A stretch of 64,000 bases of DNA from UBA1413 sp964552955. Its GTDB lineage: Bacteria > Bacteroidota > Bacteroidia > Bacteroidales > Prolixibacteraceae. A model generated the notes under the pieces. It worked only from the letters and a program-made list of their open reading frames with translations, was not told where the DNA came from and did not search any database. The stretch spans positions 1 through 64,000 of the forward strand of contig CAZKIU010000004.1 in the NCBI GenBank assembly GCA_964552955.1, read 5' to 3'. Below, piece after piece: positions 17,491 to 26,591 of the stretch. The translations under genes and the position numbers were made by a program. Within the stretch, counting starts at the first letter, position 1, and every line of letters begins with the position of its first letter.

Positions 17491-18614
17491 CTGATTTCTA
17501 CGTAATAGTTAAAGGGTTGCTCCGGTAATACTCCGGGATGTAAAACCCGGATCAGGTCCTCCAGGACCAGGTCGGGAAAGACGGTTCCGCTTTCCCAGAA
17601 ATCGTTGCCTCCGCCGGGGGTGGCCCGTTTGTTATTGTTAAAGATCCGGGCGCCGGAGAAGGCGGGCAGCTTTTGGAGCCGTGGGTCGGCGGCAGCCATT
17701 TCCGCCCGGGAGGAGACATTCCCGGTGTTGATCCAAACGGAAGCCCTGGCAGAGAGGGTGACGGCTTCTTCCATGCTGATGGTGATGCTCTCGCGGGAGG
17801 AGTTCTCCGGTGCAACGAGCTGGCCCCCGGCATCGCTGATCAGCCGGGCCATATAGGAGTGCCCCCCGGGAATCCACCAGGTATCACGGTAAGGAAGACC
17901 TGTGAGCACACCGGGTTTGTCGCTAACCCCGGCCACCTTGTCCGCCAGAGAACGGTAGTGCGCTTCGGTTTTTCTGAAGAGGGAATCGGCTTTGGCCCCG
18001 CGGCTCACGAAGGCCGCCATGAACCTGATCCATTCGGCCTTGCCCAGTGGCGTCGCTTCCAGGTATTCGGCATTGACCACCGCCGGAATCCCCAGATCCC
18101 TGAATTTACCCAGGAATCCTGCAATCTCACTGTCGACGCCGTAAACCATCACCACCCCGGGCTGTTGCCTGATGATCTCCTCGTAATTGAGGTTCTGTCC
18201 ATATCCCACGTCGGTGGTCTTGCCTTCTGTCAACCGCTGCTGAAGTGCCGGGGATGAAATGTACTGGCTGCCCGAAACCCCGCTGATTCTGCCGGTTTCT
18301 CCCAGGGCTTCGAGAAATGCAATATGGGAGGTACTCATGCAGATCATCCGCTCTACTGGGGTGCGGATCACCGTCTTCCCATGGAGATGCGCCGGAAGCG
18401 CTTGCCCTTTGGGAACCAGAAAATACTCCATCTCTACATTCCTGGCCTGGCCCCACGGATTGGTGACGGTTACCCGGATGCAACTGTCTGACTCCTCCAG
18501 GGAAAAGCCCCTGGCATAGCGGTTCCCCGGGGGTAATTCCGCCTGCCGCGAAGGATGATCACATGCAAATGCCACAAGCAACAGGAGCCAAAGAAAGGAC
18601 GGGAACCTGGACAT
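17487..18614 (-). CDS. Metal-chelate binding lipoprotein (BtuF/FecB-like)
   Basis: A 375-residue periplasmic binding protein with a lipoprotein signal (LLLVAFAC, Cys18). After an N-terminal extension of about 85 residues the helical-backbone metal-receptor fold begins (RMICMSTSHIAFLEALGETGRISGVSG), with YEEIIRQQPGVVMVYG and a long linking helix near residue 205. It delivers an iron-siderophore, haem or corrinoid to the permease. No TonB-dependent receptor gene is adjacent, so the outer-membrane step must be encoded elsewhere. The gene begins only 5 bp after the stop of the T9SS protease gene and could be co-transcribed with it. Confidence 0.88.
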   Translation of the reverse strand: MSRFPSFLWLLLLVAFACDHPSRQAELPPGNRYARGFSLEESDSCIRVTVTNPWGQARNVEMEYFLVPKGQALPAHLHGKTVIRTPVERMICMSTSHIAFLEALGETGRISGVSGSQYISSPALQQRLTEGKTTDVGYGQNLNYEEIIRQQPGVVMVYGVDSEIAGFLGKFRDLGIPAVVNAEYLEATPLGKAEWIRFMAAFVSRGAKADSLFRKTEAHYRSLADKVAGVSDKPGVLTGLPYRDTWWIPGGHSYMARLISDAGGQLVAPENSSRESITISMEEAVTLSARASVWINTGNVSSRAEMAAADPRLQKLPAFSGARIFNNNKRATPGGGNDFWESGTVFPDLVLEDLIRVLHPGVLPEQPFNYYVEIR

Positions 18615-18619
18615 AAAGC

Positions 18620-20806
18620 TTATGGACGGGTTAACACTATTTTATGACGCGTGAACCCCGTACCGGTTTTGACCCTGACCACATAAATCCCGGGGGAGTG
18701 GCCCGCCAGGGAGAGGTCGACCTGGTTCACCGCGGTGTTGATGCCCCGCAGGGGCAGCTGTTGTCCTGTCACACTGAAGAGGGAGACCATCTCCGGAGTT
18801 AAAGGTTCTTTGGTTTGGACCCTGATCCTGGATGTGGCAGGATTGGGGTATACCCATACGGGGTCCTGTTGGGGGCTGGGAGTGGAGTCCTGGATCCCTA
18901 CATTACAGGCGATGATTTCCATGGCCGGTGCGGCCGGGGTCCCCGCCGGGTAGAGGTCGGGAAAGGCCCGCCAGGTGCCGTTTTTCAGCAGGAACAGACT
19001 GTTTTGCCCTGAGGTGCGGCCCGACTGGTACAGGGCAAGGGTATCTCCTGCGGCGATGGCTTCCAGCGCAAGGGAAACCAGAAACGTGTCACCCGGTTCA
19101 ATGGGCTGCTCCAGATGTACCAGGTTCATGGCACCAGAAACCAGGTTCTTGAGGGGGATTCTGGTCTCACTCCCCACCGGAGAAACCGTGTTCCGGTATA
19201 GGTTGTAAAATCTGACCGCGACGGAACTGTTCTGGTTGAGGGCTTTCAGTTTGCCGATGCCAAGAGAGACGTCGCGGATGCTCTCCTTTCCAGGGATAGA
19301 GAATCGGTTAGCTACTTCCGTGATTCCGGCATTGTTGGTGCCGGTCCAGTAGCCTCCGGGCAGGTTGTCATTGCCCCGCAGGAGCAGCAACTCGTGGGTA
19401 TCGCCCTCTTTCAGGGGGGTAAAAGCCTGGCAGAGGTTATCTCCTTCGTTGAATTGCCGGCCCTGGAGCGACAAGGTGCCGGTTTGGGCCGGATCGAGCC
19501 AGCATTTGAGCTGGCGGCTGCTGTCGGGCCTGGCCGCCCAGGCCAGGTCGAAACGGACATAGTAGTCGTTGACGGGATTAGAACAGGAGGCAGCCCCTCC
19601 CGAGAGGGTGCCGGTAACCTGTTGGTGCCGGTTGAAGAGAGGACCTCCCGAAGAGCCTATCTCAGTGGTCCCAACGTCCCAGCGCAGGACCTTCCAGAAG
19701 CTGTTCCTGGAAAACTGGGAGAGGAAGGAGGAGGCCATCGGGGAGTGATGGTCCAGGGCAATCTTTTTAATATCGCCCTGGGGATGATGGATGGAGGCGG
19801 TGGTGTCTGTCTGCCGCGGTTCCCGGTTCCATCCGGCATAATAGGGCCGGAAGGCTGGGGGCGGGGGAGTGGTGAGTTCTACCAGGGTGAAATCCAGACT
19901 GTCGAGGGTAGCCCGGAGGGTACTCCCAGATAGAGAATGGGTGACATCGCCGTCGAGGGGCCCACAATAGGGACTCTCGTAATTGAAGAGAAAAAGAGAA
20001 CCTGCCGCTTTCTGGGAGGTGCTGATACAATGGTTGGCGGTGAGAATGTAGGGTTTGTGATCGCCAGCCGTGTTATTGACCAGGGTACCGGTGCAGAGGT
20101 CCCTGCCCTGAATCATGATCCGGCAGACACTGTTCTGTACCTCCCTCCAGCGGTCCGCCCCGCTGCAATAGATGTCGAGGTTGCAAGCCTCCGCGGTCAC
20201 CCCCATGGGGCGCCGCTCGTCGATATATTTAAGAATTCCCAGGAAATCATGGTTCACGGCGCTGATGACAAAGGGGGTCGTACTGGTCTCCTGCGGGGGA
20301 CATTCGTACTGCAGTGTGATCTCATCACCCGGAAGGGGTGATAGGGCGAAAATACCATCAGGTGGATTGTTGTCAGAGGTATAGGCCCCCAGAATCTGAT
20401 CCTGCTCCGGGGTAAAGAGAAAGAGCCTGGAACGGGAAGGGAGCCTGAAGTCCCTGAAAAGGAGATTCAGGGAGTAGGCGCCCGTGGAACGGATGGTAAG
20501 CTGCCAGATCTTCCAGCCATCGGCCGAACCCATCCATAGGCCGTGGGTGGCCGGGGAATAGTTCACCTCAAACGCATGGGCAAAACGGAGCGGCTTGAGG
20601 ATTCCCTGCTCCTCGAGAGGCCTTTGTTCTGCCAGGCTTTGCCATTGCAACCTCTCATTGCTGACTTCAGGCATGAGGAGCAGGGGCCTGACCGCACTCT
20701 TCAGCGGCAGGGGAACCCTGGGGGTGCCCCCTTGCGAAAGCTGTGCTTCCACCTGGCCTCCTCCCAAAAGGAATAATACGATTAAGCTATGGAGCAGTCT
20801 CTTCAT
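18620..20806 (-). CDS. Secreted trypsin-like (lysyl-endopeptidase-like) protease with T9SS tail
   Basis: A 728-residue exported serine protease. The signal peptide (MKRLLHSLIVLFLLGGGQVEA) is followed by a propeptide-like region to about residue 205. The trypsin-fold domain has His259 (LTANHC), Asp305 (SLDFTLVEL) and Ser386 (GSSGGPLF), a complete triad, with Cys pairs typical of lysyl endopeptidases. A beta-rich region follows, and the last 75 residues (VWVYPNPATSRIRVQT to the end) are a type A type-IX-secretion sorting domain. It should cross the outer membrane by T9SS and be released or attached to the surface. It sits 5 bp upstream of the metal-chelate importer, so protein digestion and metal uptake could be linked, but this is only suggestive. 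Confidence 0.92.
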   Translation of the reverse strand: MKRLLHSLIVLFLLGGGQVEAQLSQGGTPRVPLPLKSAVRPLLLMPEVSNERLQWQSLAEQRPLEEQGILKPLRFAHAFEVNYSPATHGLWMGSADGWKIWQLTIRSTGAYSLNLLFRDFRLPSRSRLFLFTPEQDQILGAYTSDNNPPDGIFALSPLPGDEITLQYECPPQETSTTPFVISAVNHDFLGILKYIDERRPMGVTAEACNLDIYCSGADRWREVQNSVCRIMIQGRDLCTGTLVNNTAGDHKPYILTANHCISTSQKAAGSLFLFNYESPYCGPLDGDVTHSLSGSTLRATLDSLDFTLVELTTPPPPAFRPYYAGWNREPRQTDTTASIHHPQGDIKKIALDHHSPMASSFLSQFSRNSFWKVLRWDVGTTEIGSSGGPLFNRHQQVTGTLSGGAASCSNPVNDYYVRFDLAWAARPDSSRQLKCWLDPAQTGTLSLQGRQFNEGDNLCQAFTPLKEGDTHELLLLRGNDNLPGGYWTGTNNAGITEVANRFSIPGKESIRDVSLGIGKLKALNQNSSVAVRFYNLYRNTVSPVGSETRIPLKNLVSGAMNLVHLEQPIEPGDTFLVSLALEAIAAGDTLALYQSGRTSGQNSLFLLKNGTWRAFPDLYPAGTPAAPAMEIIACNVGIQDSTPSPQQDPVWVYPNPATSRIRVQTKEPLTPEMVSLFSVTGQQLPLRGINTAVNQVDLSLAGHSPGIYVVRVKTGTGFTRHKIVLTRP

Positions 20807-21008
20807 GCAGTTTCTGATTCATCATTAACGACAACCGCCGGGGCAGTCTGCTGCTTGTGGCGCATGAGGCAGCCTGCACAGGGGCCGGGTCATCGGTTTT
20901 GAATATGGATGGATGCATGCCAAATTCATTCCAAATGTATAATTTTTCTACGAACACAAAGCCTCTCCTTGCTCATTGCCGGCAGGGGAGAAGGATTCGC
21001 GGGGGCAT

Positions 21009-21037
21009 AAAAAAAAGGGGTTTCTTGCGAAACCCCT
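21009..21037 (-). terminator. Rho-independent terminator after the RRM protein gene
   Basis: Minus-strand hairpin AGGGGTTTC-GCAA-GAAACCCCT (21016-21037) followed by eight T. A textbook terminator about 60 bp past the stop of the RNA-binding protein gene. The rest of the 290-bp space 20807-21096 holds nothing else I can identify. Confidence 0.88.
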
Positions 21038-21096
21038 CATATCCGGCATTAAAGCCGCTTATCTTTCGGTTTGGCCCTGAAGGGCCAGAGATCATC

Positions 21097-21540
21097 TTAA
21101 TATTTGTTGTAACCACCACGGTCACCACCGCGTTCGCCACCACGGCTACCGCCGCCGAAGCCACCACGGTCACCGCCACCATAGCCACCGCCACGGTTGC
21201 CACCGCCATAGCCACCGCCACCACGGTTGCCACCACCAAAACCACCACGGCTGCCACCACGGTCACCGCCACCGTAGGGTTTCCTTTCCGGACGATCTTC
21301 ACGGGGCTTTGCAACAGAGACATTGATGGTTTTTCCATCGTATTCAGCCTGGTTGAGCTCTTCAATAGCCTTGCGGCCTTCTTCGTCATTGGCCATTTCA
21401 ACAAAACCGAAACCTCTCGATTTTCCTGAAAATTTGTCTGTGATCACTTTTGCTGAAGAAACTTCGCCGTATTCTTCAAATAATTCCCTTAAATCGTTGT
21501 CATTGACATCGAAACTTAAATTTGAAATGTAAATGTTCAT
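21097..21540 (-). CDS. Glycine-rich RRM RNA-binding protein
   Basis: A 147-residue RNA-binding protein. One RRM covers residues 1-80, with RNP2 IYISNL at 3-8 and RNP1 KSRGFGFV at 40-47. The tail (about 89-147) consists almost only of Gly, Arg, Asp, Ser and Tyr in GGGNRGG/GGGDRGG repeats. Bacterial single-RRM glycine-rich proteins (RbpA type in cyanobacteria and common in Bacteroidota) bind single-stranded RNA and are often cold-induced. The tail may favour condensation or extra RNA contacts. It is a single-gene unit with its own terminator. Its start faces the methyltransferase gene across a 218-bp AT-rich spacer that probably holds both promoters. Confidence 0.92.
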   Translation of the reverse strand: MNIYISNLSFDVNDNDLRELFEEYGEVSSAKVITDKFSGKSRGFGFVEMANDEEGRKAIEELNQAEYDGKTINVSVAKPREDRPERKPYGGGDRGGSRGGFGGGNRGGGGYGGGNRGGGYGGGDRGGFGGGSRGGERGGDRGGYNKY

Positions 21541-21758
21541 TTAAACTAAAAAATTGATAAATTAATTAAGTGGTGATGAGGTTGAAAACAGTTAGGCGTG
21601 ATCAAACTTTTCAAACGGTGAAGCTGTGAAAGTAAACATGACATGCTGCTGTCAATTCTCAAATCGGGTGCAATGATAATTATTTTATTTGAATTCTCAT
21701 GCAGTAACACTAAATATTTTATTTTTAACCGCCTGACAATAAAACAACAGGAGCAAAA

Positions 21759-23168
21759 ATGGAATCAAATGGGCGGTTTATTTACCCGGAACTTTTCGCA
21801 GAAAGGATGAAAGAGCTCCTGGGGGAGGAATATGAAGAGTTTGAAGCCTCATATTCAGGGGGTTCTCAGGTGTCATTGCGGATTCATCCGGAGAAATGGA
21901 GCGGAGGGCTGTCCGCCGCGGGGGTACCCTGGTGTTCCACGGGGTATTATCTTCCGGGGAGGCCGCTTTTCACAGCCGATCCCTGGTTGCATGGCGGAGC
22001 CTATTATGTGCAGGAAGCTTCTTCGATGTTTCTGGAGCAGCTCTGCCGGGCGGTATGGCCTGATTCCCCGGCCCTGGTGCTTGATTTGTGCGCGGCCCCC
22101 GGGGGCAAAACCACCCATCTGATGTCTATGCTCCGTGGCGGTGACCTGCTGGTATCCAATGAAGTCATCCGCAGCAGGGCCCATATTCTGCGTGAAAATG
22201 TCACCAAGTGGGGATCCCCCGGCGTGGTCGTCACCCAGGGCGATCCTGCCGCTATGGCGAAGGTGGGGGAAATCTTCGATCTCATTGTAGTCGATGCCCC
22301 CTGTTCGGGCGAGGGATTGTTCCGGAAAGACCCCCGCGCCATGGAGGAGTGGTCCCTGAACAATACCCGGGTATGCGCTTCCCGACAAAAGCGAATTCTT
22401 GCTGAAGCCTGGAAATGCCTCAAACCCGGGGGAGCCCTGATATACAGCACCTGTACCTTCAACCAGGAGGAGGACGAGGAGAATGTAGCGTGGCTCGTGG
22501 CGGAAACCGGTGCCCTTCCTGTGGAGGTGAACCCTGATCCGGCGTGGAAAATAGAGTCTTCCCATCATGGCAAGATGACGGGTTACCGTTTTTATCCCCA
22601 CAAACTCCGTGGGGAGGGTTTCTTCTGTGCCGTGGTGCGGAAAGATGGCCATGGAACCCCTTCGCATCCGCTGCGGGGTCTCCCTCAGGCAGGCACCCCC
22701 GCCTCTAAAAAGCAGATCGCCCTCCTGGAAAATTGGCTCTCTCCCGGTAATGGCGATCACCTCCTTACCTCCGGGGAGTCCCTGTTCCACTTCCCCAGAG
22801 CGGGGTGGCCCCTGCTGGCCCTCCTGGAAAAGAGCGTCCCCCTCCTTCAGGCCGGTATCCCTGTTGCCACTTCCGCCGGAGACACCCTGATCCCCCATCC
22901 TGCCCTGGCCTTCTCATTGATCCTCAACAGGGAGGCCTTCCCTGAGGCCCCCCTCTCCCTCAGCGACGCCATCCGCTTCCTCCGGAAAGATCCCCTTCCC
23001 CTCCCCGGCAGGGATAAGGGATGGATCCTGGCTTCCTACAGAAACCTCCCTCTGGGATGGCTTAAAAACCTGGGCAACCGCACCAATAACTATTACCCCC
23101 AGGAATACCGGATCAGAATGACCCCCGATGACCAGATCAAACCCTGGCATGAAACGCTGACCCGCTGA
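21759..23168 (+). CDS. RsmF/NOL1-type RNA cytosine-5 methyltransferase
   Basis: A 469-residue SAM-dependent RNA m5C methyltransferase. Motif I LDLCAAPGGKT is at 108-118. Motif VI DAPCSGEGLFRKD contains Cys182, and STCTF contains Cys232, the two cysteines used in the NOL1/NOP2/Sun family (one for covalent attack, one for release). The C-terminal third (about 300-469) resembles the PUA-like RNA-binding region of RsmF-type enzymes, consistent with a 16S rRNA or tRNA target. Full length for the family. It is transcribed alone, with 212 bp to the next gene. Confidence 0.9.
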   Translation: MESNGRFIYPELFAERMKELLGEEYEEFEASYSGGSQVSLRIHPEKWSGGLSAAGVPWCSTGYYLPGRPLFTADPWLHGGAYYVQEASSMFLEQLCRAVWPDSPALVLDLCAAPGGKTTHLMSMLRGGDLLVSNEVIRSRAHILRENVTKWGSPGVVVTQGDPAAMAKVGEIFDLIVVDAPCSGEGLFRKDPRAMEEWSLNNTRVCASRQKRILAEAWKCLKPGGALIYSTCTFNQEEDEENVAWLVAETGALPVEVNPDPAWKIESSHHGKMTGYRFYPHKLRGEGFFCAVVRKDGHGTPSHPLRGLPQAGTPASKKQIALLENWLSPGNGDHLLTSGESLFHFPRAGWPLLALLEKSVPLLQAGIPVATSAGDTLIPHPALAFSLILNREAFPEAPLSLSDAIRFLRKDPLPLPGRDKGWILASYRNLPLGWLKNLGNRTNNYYPQEYRIRMTPDDQIKPWHETLTR

Positions 23169-23338
23169 TCCGCTGCATGACGGCATATCCCGCACTATGC
23201 CAACAGGTAACCGCTCTGCGCATCTCTTCCACTCCTCCTTGCGCATCCTTTTCACCCTTCCTGCCTGATGACAGGTACTTCAGGCGACAGCCTCCTTCCG
23301 CTTTTCTTTTCAGGAAATTTTGCAGTTCCGCATAGAAT

Positions 23339-23353
23339 GATTATATTATAATC
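23339..23353. promoter_or_regulatory. GATTA-N5-TAATC operator candidate, copy 1 (polymerase gene)
   Basis: Perfect 5-bp inverted repeat with a 5-nt spacer, GATTATATTATAATC. Its centre is 23 bp, about two helical turns, from copy 2. The same motif lies between dinB and the S24 repressor gene near 62.78 kb. Confidence 0.65.
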
Positions 23354-23361
23354 GTAAAAAT

Positions 23362-23376
23362 GATTAAAATATAATC
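23362..23376. promoter_or_regulatory. GATTA-N5-TAATC operator candidate, copy 2 (polymerase gene)
   Basis: GATTAAAATATAATC, ending 4 bp before the polymerase ATG at 23381. It differs from the dinB/S24 copy only within the 5-nt spacer. A repressor bound here would block transcription start or early elongation. Confidence 0.65.
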
Positions 23377-23380
23377 ATCA

Positions 23381-26320
23381 ATGTATCTTAACTGTCACAG
23401 TTATTTCAGTTTGTGTTACGGGACCCTGTCGGTGGAGCGGTTGGTGGAGGAAGCGGCCCGGAAGGGGGTGACGGCGATGGCCCTGACCGACATCAACAAT
23501 TCCACGGGGATTCTTGATTTTTTCAGTGCGGCCATCAAGGCGGGGATCAAACCTTTGGCGGGGGTGGAGTTCCGCAACGGGCCGCAGTTGATGTATACGG
23601 GCATTGCCCGCAACAATGAGGGTTTCTACGAGCTGAATGAATTTTTGAGCCGTCATCTGATCGGGAAGAGTTCCTTTCCGGGGATGCCGCCGTTTCTTCC
23701 CAATGTGTGGTTTGTTTTTCCCTTCGGGAGCCGCCGGCTGGAGCAGCTGAGTGAAAACGAATATCTGGGGGTGCGAATGACGGATATGAACCGGGTACGT
23801 ATTCTTCATTCGCGGGCCGATTATCGCAGGATGGTGGCCTGGGTGCCGGTGACCTTTGCTGGTCAGGAAGAGTACCAGCTTCACCGTCATCTCCGGGCCA
23901 TTGACAACAACATTCTCCTGAGCCGGCTCACCCCGGCGATGCTGGCTCCGGAGGAGGAGGTTTTTCAGTCCGGGCCGGTGCTGATGGAGCGGTATGCCGA
24001 TTTTCCGGAGCTCCTGCAGAATGCCCGCCGTATCCTGGATGAGAGCGATGTCTGTTTTGATTTCGGCACCATCAAGAACAAACAGACCTTCACGGGTAGC
24101 CGCAACGACGACCGGGCTCTGCTGGAGAAGCTGGCCCTCGACGGCTGGAAATACCGGTACGGCAATGATCCGCAGGCCCTGGAGAGGGTGCGCCATGAGC
24201 TGGGGATCATCGACCGGATGGGCTTCTCCTCTTATTTCCTGATCACCTGGGATATCATCCGTTACTCCATGGGGCGCGGTTTTTACCATGTGGGGCGGGG
24301 CAGCGGCGCCAACAGTGTGGTCGCCTACTGCCTGCGGATAACCGATGTGGATCCCATCGAGCTGAACCTTTACTTCGAACGGTTCATCAACCCGAAGCGC
24401 TCCTCCCCGCCCGATTTCGACATCGACTTCTCATGGAAGGAACGCGATGAAGTCCAGGACTACATCTTTAAAAGATATGGTACCAAGTACACGGCTTTGC
24501 TGGGGACCATCACCACCTTTCAGGGGCGCTCCACCCTGCGGGAACTCGGTAAGGTCTATGGTCTGCCTAAAACCGAAATAGACCTGTTGGTCAACGAACC
24601 CGAGAACAACCTCAATGAGAATGAGCTGACCCGGCGGATGTTCCGCATTGGGGCCATGATGGATAACTTCCCCAACAGCCGCAGCATCCATGCCGGGGGG
24701 ATTCTTATTTCTGAGAAACCCATCAACTATTACACGGCGCTGGATCTGCCGCCCAAGGGATTTCAGACCACGCAATGGGACATGTACGTGGCCGAGTCGA
24801 TCGGTTTTGAGAAGATCGACATCCTGAGCCAGCGGGGTATCGGTCACATCAGGGAGAGTGTGGAGATCATCCGCCGCAACCGGGGGGAGGAGATCGATAT
24901 CCACAGGGTGGGGGAATTCAAAAAGGATGAGCAGGTGCGCCGGCAGCTCCGCGCAGGGGAGACCATCGGTTGTTTTTATATCGAGAGTCCCGCCATGCGG
25001 GGGTTGCTTAAAAAGCTGCGTTGTGATAATTACATTTCCCTGGTGGCGGCCAGCTCCATCATCCGTCCGGGGGTGGCCAAGAGCGGGATGATGCGCGAGT
25101 ACATCCGCCGTTTTCATCATCCCGATAAAATTGAATACCTCCATCCGGTGATGAAGGAGCAGTTGGAGGAGACTTATGGGGTGATGGTTTACCAGGAGGA
25201 TGTGCTGAAGGTATGCCATCATTTTGCCGGTCTGGACCTGGCCGATGCCGATGTGCTGCGCAGGGCCATGAGCGGCAAGTACCGGTCGAAGGCTGAATTC
25301 CAGCGGATCGTCGACAAGTTCCACGAAAATTGCGCCCTCAGGGGGTACTCTGCGGAGCTGACTGCCGAGGTATGGCGCCAGATCGAGAGTTTTGCCGGAT
25401 ACTCCTTTTCCAAGGCCCATTCGGCGTCCTATGCCGTAGAGAGCTATCAGAGCCTCTTCCTGAAGGCCCACTATCCCCTGGAGTTCATGGTGGCGGTGAT
25501 CAACAATTTCGGGGGTTTTTACCAGACCTGGGTCTATGTCAACGAAGCGCGCCGCTGCGGGGCCCGCATAGAGCTCCCCTGTGTCAACCATAGCGACAAA
25601 CTGACCACTATCGAAGGGAAAACGGTCTATCTGGGACTGGCCCTGCTGGAGGGCCTGGAGGAGAAAACGCCGGAGTTGATTGTCGCGGAGCGGCAACGTG
25701 GCGGCACTTTTCAATCGCTGGAGGATTTCACCGGCCGGATTCCCTTGCAGAAAGAACAGATGACCCTGCTTATCCGCAGTGGTGCCCTGCGGTTTACCGG
25801 TAAGTCCAAGGCCCGCCTCCTCTGGGAGGTCCATATGCTGCTCACCCGCAAGCGGCCCCAACAGGTCCAGCATCAGCTCTTTCCCCGGCAACAGAAGAAT
25901 TTTGAACTTCCCGCCCTGGAGGAGAAATCCCTCGAGACCGTTTATGATGAGCTGGAGTTGCTGGGTTTTCCAGTGACCATGACCTTCTTTGACCTCCTCC
26001 AAACCCGCTGGCGCAGCGACATCCATGCCGGGAACCTTTCGGCATTCGACGGACAAACCGTCAAGATGCTGGGTTTGCTGGTCACCATCAAGTATGTACG
26101 CACCACGAAAGCCGAAATCATGCACTTCGGCTGCTTCCTTGATCCCTATGGCGAATTCTTCGATACCGTCCATTTTCCCGATTCCCTGAAGGAATACCCC
26201 TTCAAGGGGAGGGGGGTTTATCTGCTGCTGGGAAAAGTAACCACCGAATTCGGCCATCCCTCCCTGGAAATTCAGAAAATGGCCAAGATGCCCCTACAGG
26301 GCGATCCCCGTGAGAAATAG
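23381..26320 (+). CDS. Short DnaE-type DNA polymerase III alpha subunit (probable error-prone type)
   Basis: A 979-residue C-family DNA polymerase, shorter than replicative DnaE (about 1160 or more). The N-terminal PHP domain is degenerate: the usual HxH is NCH (residues 4-6) and the usual TDH is TDI (36-38), so it is unlikely to bind metals. The polymerase palm is intact: PDFDIDF at 344-350 gives Asp347 and Asp349, and the third Asp lies in FEKIDIL. The fingers segment GYSFSKAHSASYA is present. The short length, inactive PHP and shared operators with the dinB/S24 pair point to a damage-inducible translesion polymerase comparable to DnaE2/ImuC rather than the replicase. Two GATTA-N5-TAATC sites lie immediately upstream. 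The remaining role is inference. Confidence 0.88.
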   Translation: MYLNCHSYFSLCYGTLSVERLVEEAARKGVTAMALTDINNSTGILDFFSAAIKAGIKPLAGVEFRNGPQLMYTGIARNNEGFYELNEFLSRHLIGKSSFPGMPPFLPNVWFVFPFGSRRLEQLSENEYLGVRMTDMNRVRILHSRADYRRMVAWVPVTFAGQEEYQLHRHLRAIDNNILLSRLTPAMLAPEEEVFQSGPVLMERYADFPELLQNARRILDESDVCFDFGTIKNKQTFTGSRNDDRALLEKLALDGWKYRYGNDPQALERVRHELGIIDRMGFSSYFLITWDIIRYSMGRGFYHVGRGSGANSVVAYCLRITDVDPIELNLYFERFINPKRSSPPDFDIDFSWKERDEVQDYIFKRYGTKYTALLGTITTFQGRSTLRELGKVYGLPKTEIDLLVNEPENNLNENELTRRMFRIGAMMDNFPNSRSIHAGGILISEKPINYYTALDLPPKGFQTTQWDMYVAESIGFEKIDILSQRGIGHIRESVEIIRRNRGEEIDIHRVGEFKKDEQVRRQLRAGETIGCFYIESPAMRGLLKKLRCDNYISLVAASSIIRPGVAKSGMMREYIRRFHHPDKIEYLHPVMKEQLEETYGVMVYQEDVLKVCHHFAGLDLADADVLRRAMSGKYRSKAEFQRIVDKFHENCALRGYSAELTAEVWRQIESFAGYSFSKAHSASYAVESYQSLFLKAHYPLEFMVAVINNFGGFYQTWVYVNEARRCGARIELPCVNHSDKLTTIEGKTVYLGLALLEGLEEKTPELIVAERQRGGTFQSLEDFTGRIPLQKEQMTLLIRSGALRFTGKSKARLLWEVHMLLTRKRPQQVQHQLFPRQQKNFELPALEEKSLETVYDELELLGFPVTMTFFDLLQTRWRSDIHAGNLSAFDGQTVKMLGLLVTIKYVRTTKAEIMHFGCFLDPYGEFFDTVHFPDSLKEYPFKGRGVYLLLGKVTTEFGHPSLEIQKMAKMPLQGDPREK

Positions 26321-26541
26321 GAGTAAAACCTCGCTGCGCTCAGGTCAGGTCAATGATAAGATCAAGAACAAGGGCCGTTGTTATGCTCCGGCGGGGAGGG
26401 GTGTGCAATTTCCGGAGGGAGAAGGGGGTCTCAGCCATTTTTCGCTGCGATAAGGAGCATTGTCATGAACATTGACCGGAAATTCCTGTTTACTTTGACT
26501 AAAATTGCGGCAGAAGGATGCTGCACCTCTGGCCGCAGGAA

Positions 26542-26581
26542 ACTGCCGGAGTAGATAGAATACTGCCGGAGCAGATATAAA
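26542..26581 (+). repeat. Two copies of a 20-bp tandem repeat before the phosphoesterase gene
   Basis: ACTGCCGGAG at 26542 recurs at 26562, with similar AGATA-rich remainder. The 271-bp spacer 26321-26591 contains no gene that I can support. Confidence 0.55.
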
Positions 26582-26591
26582 TGTCTTTACT

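Noticed and set aside
21097..21429. Plus-strand frame opposite the RRM gene, rich in Thr/Ala
   Set aside because: Antisense of the glycine-rich tail of the RNA-binding protein; composition artefact.
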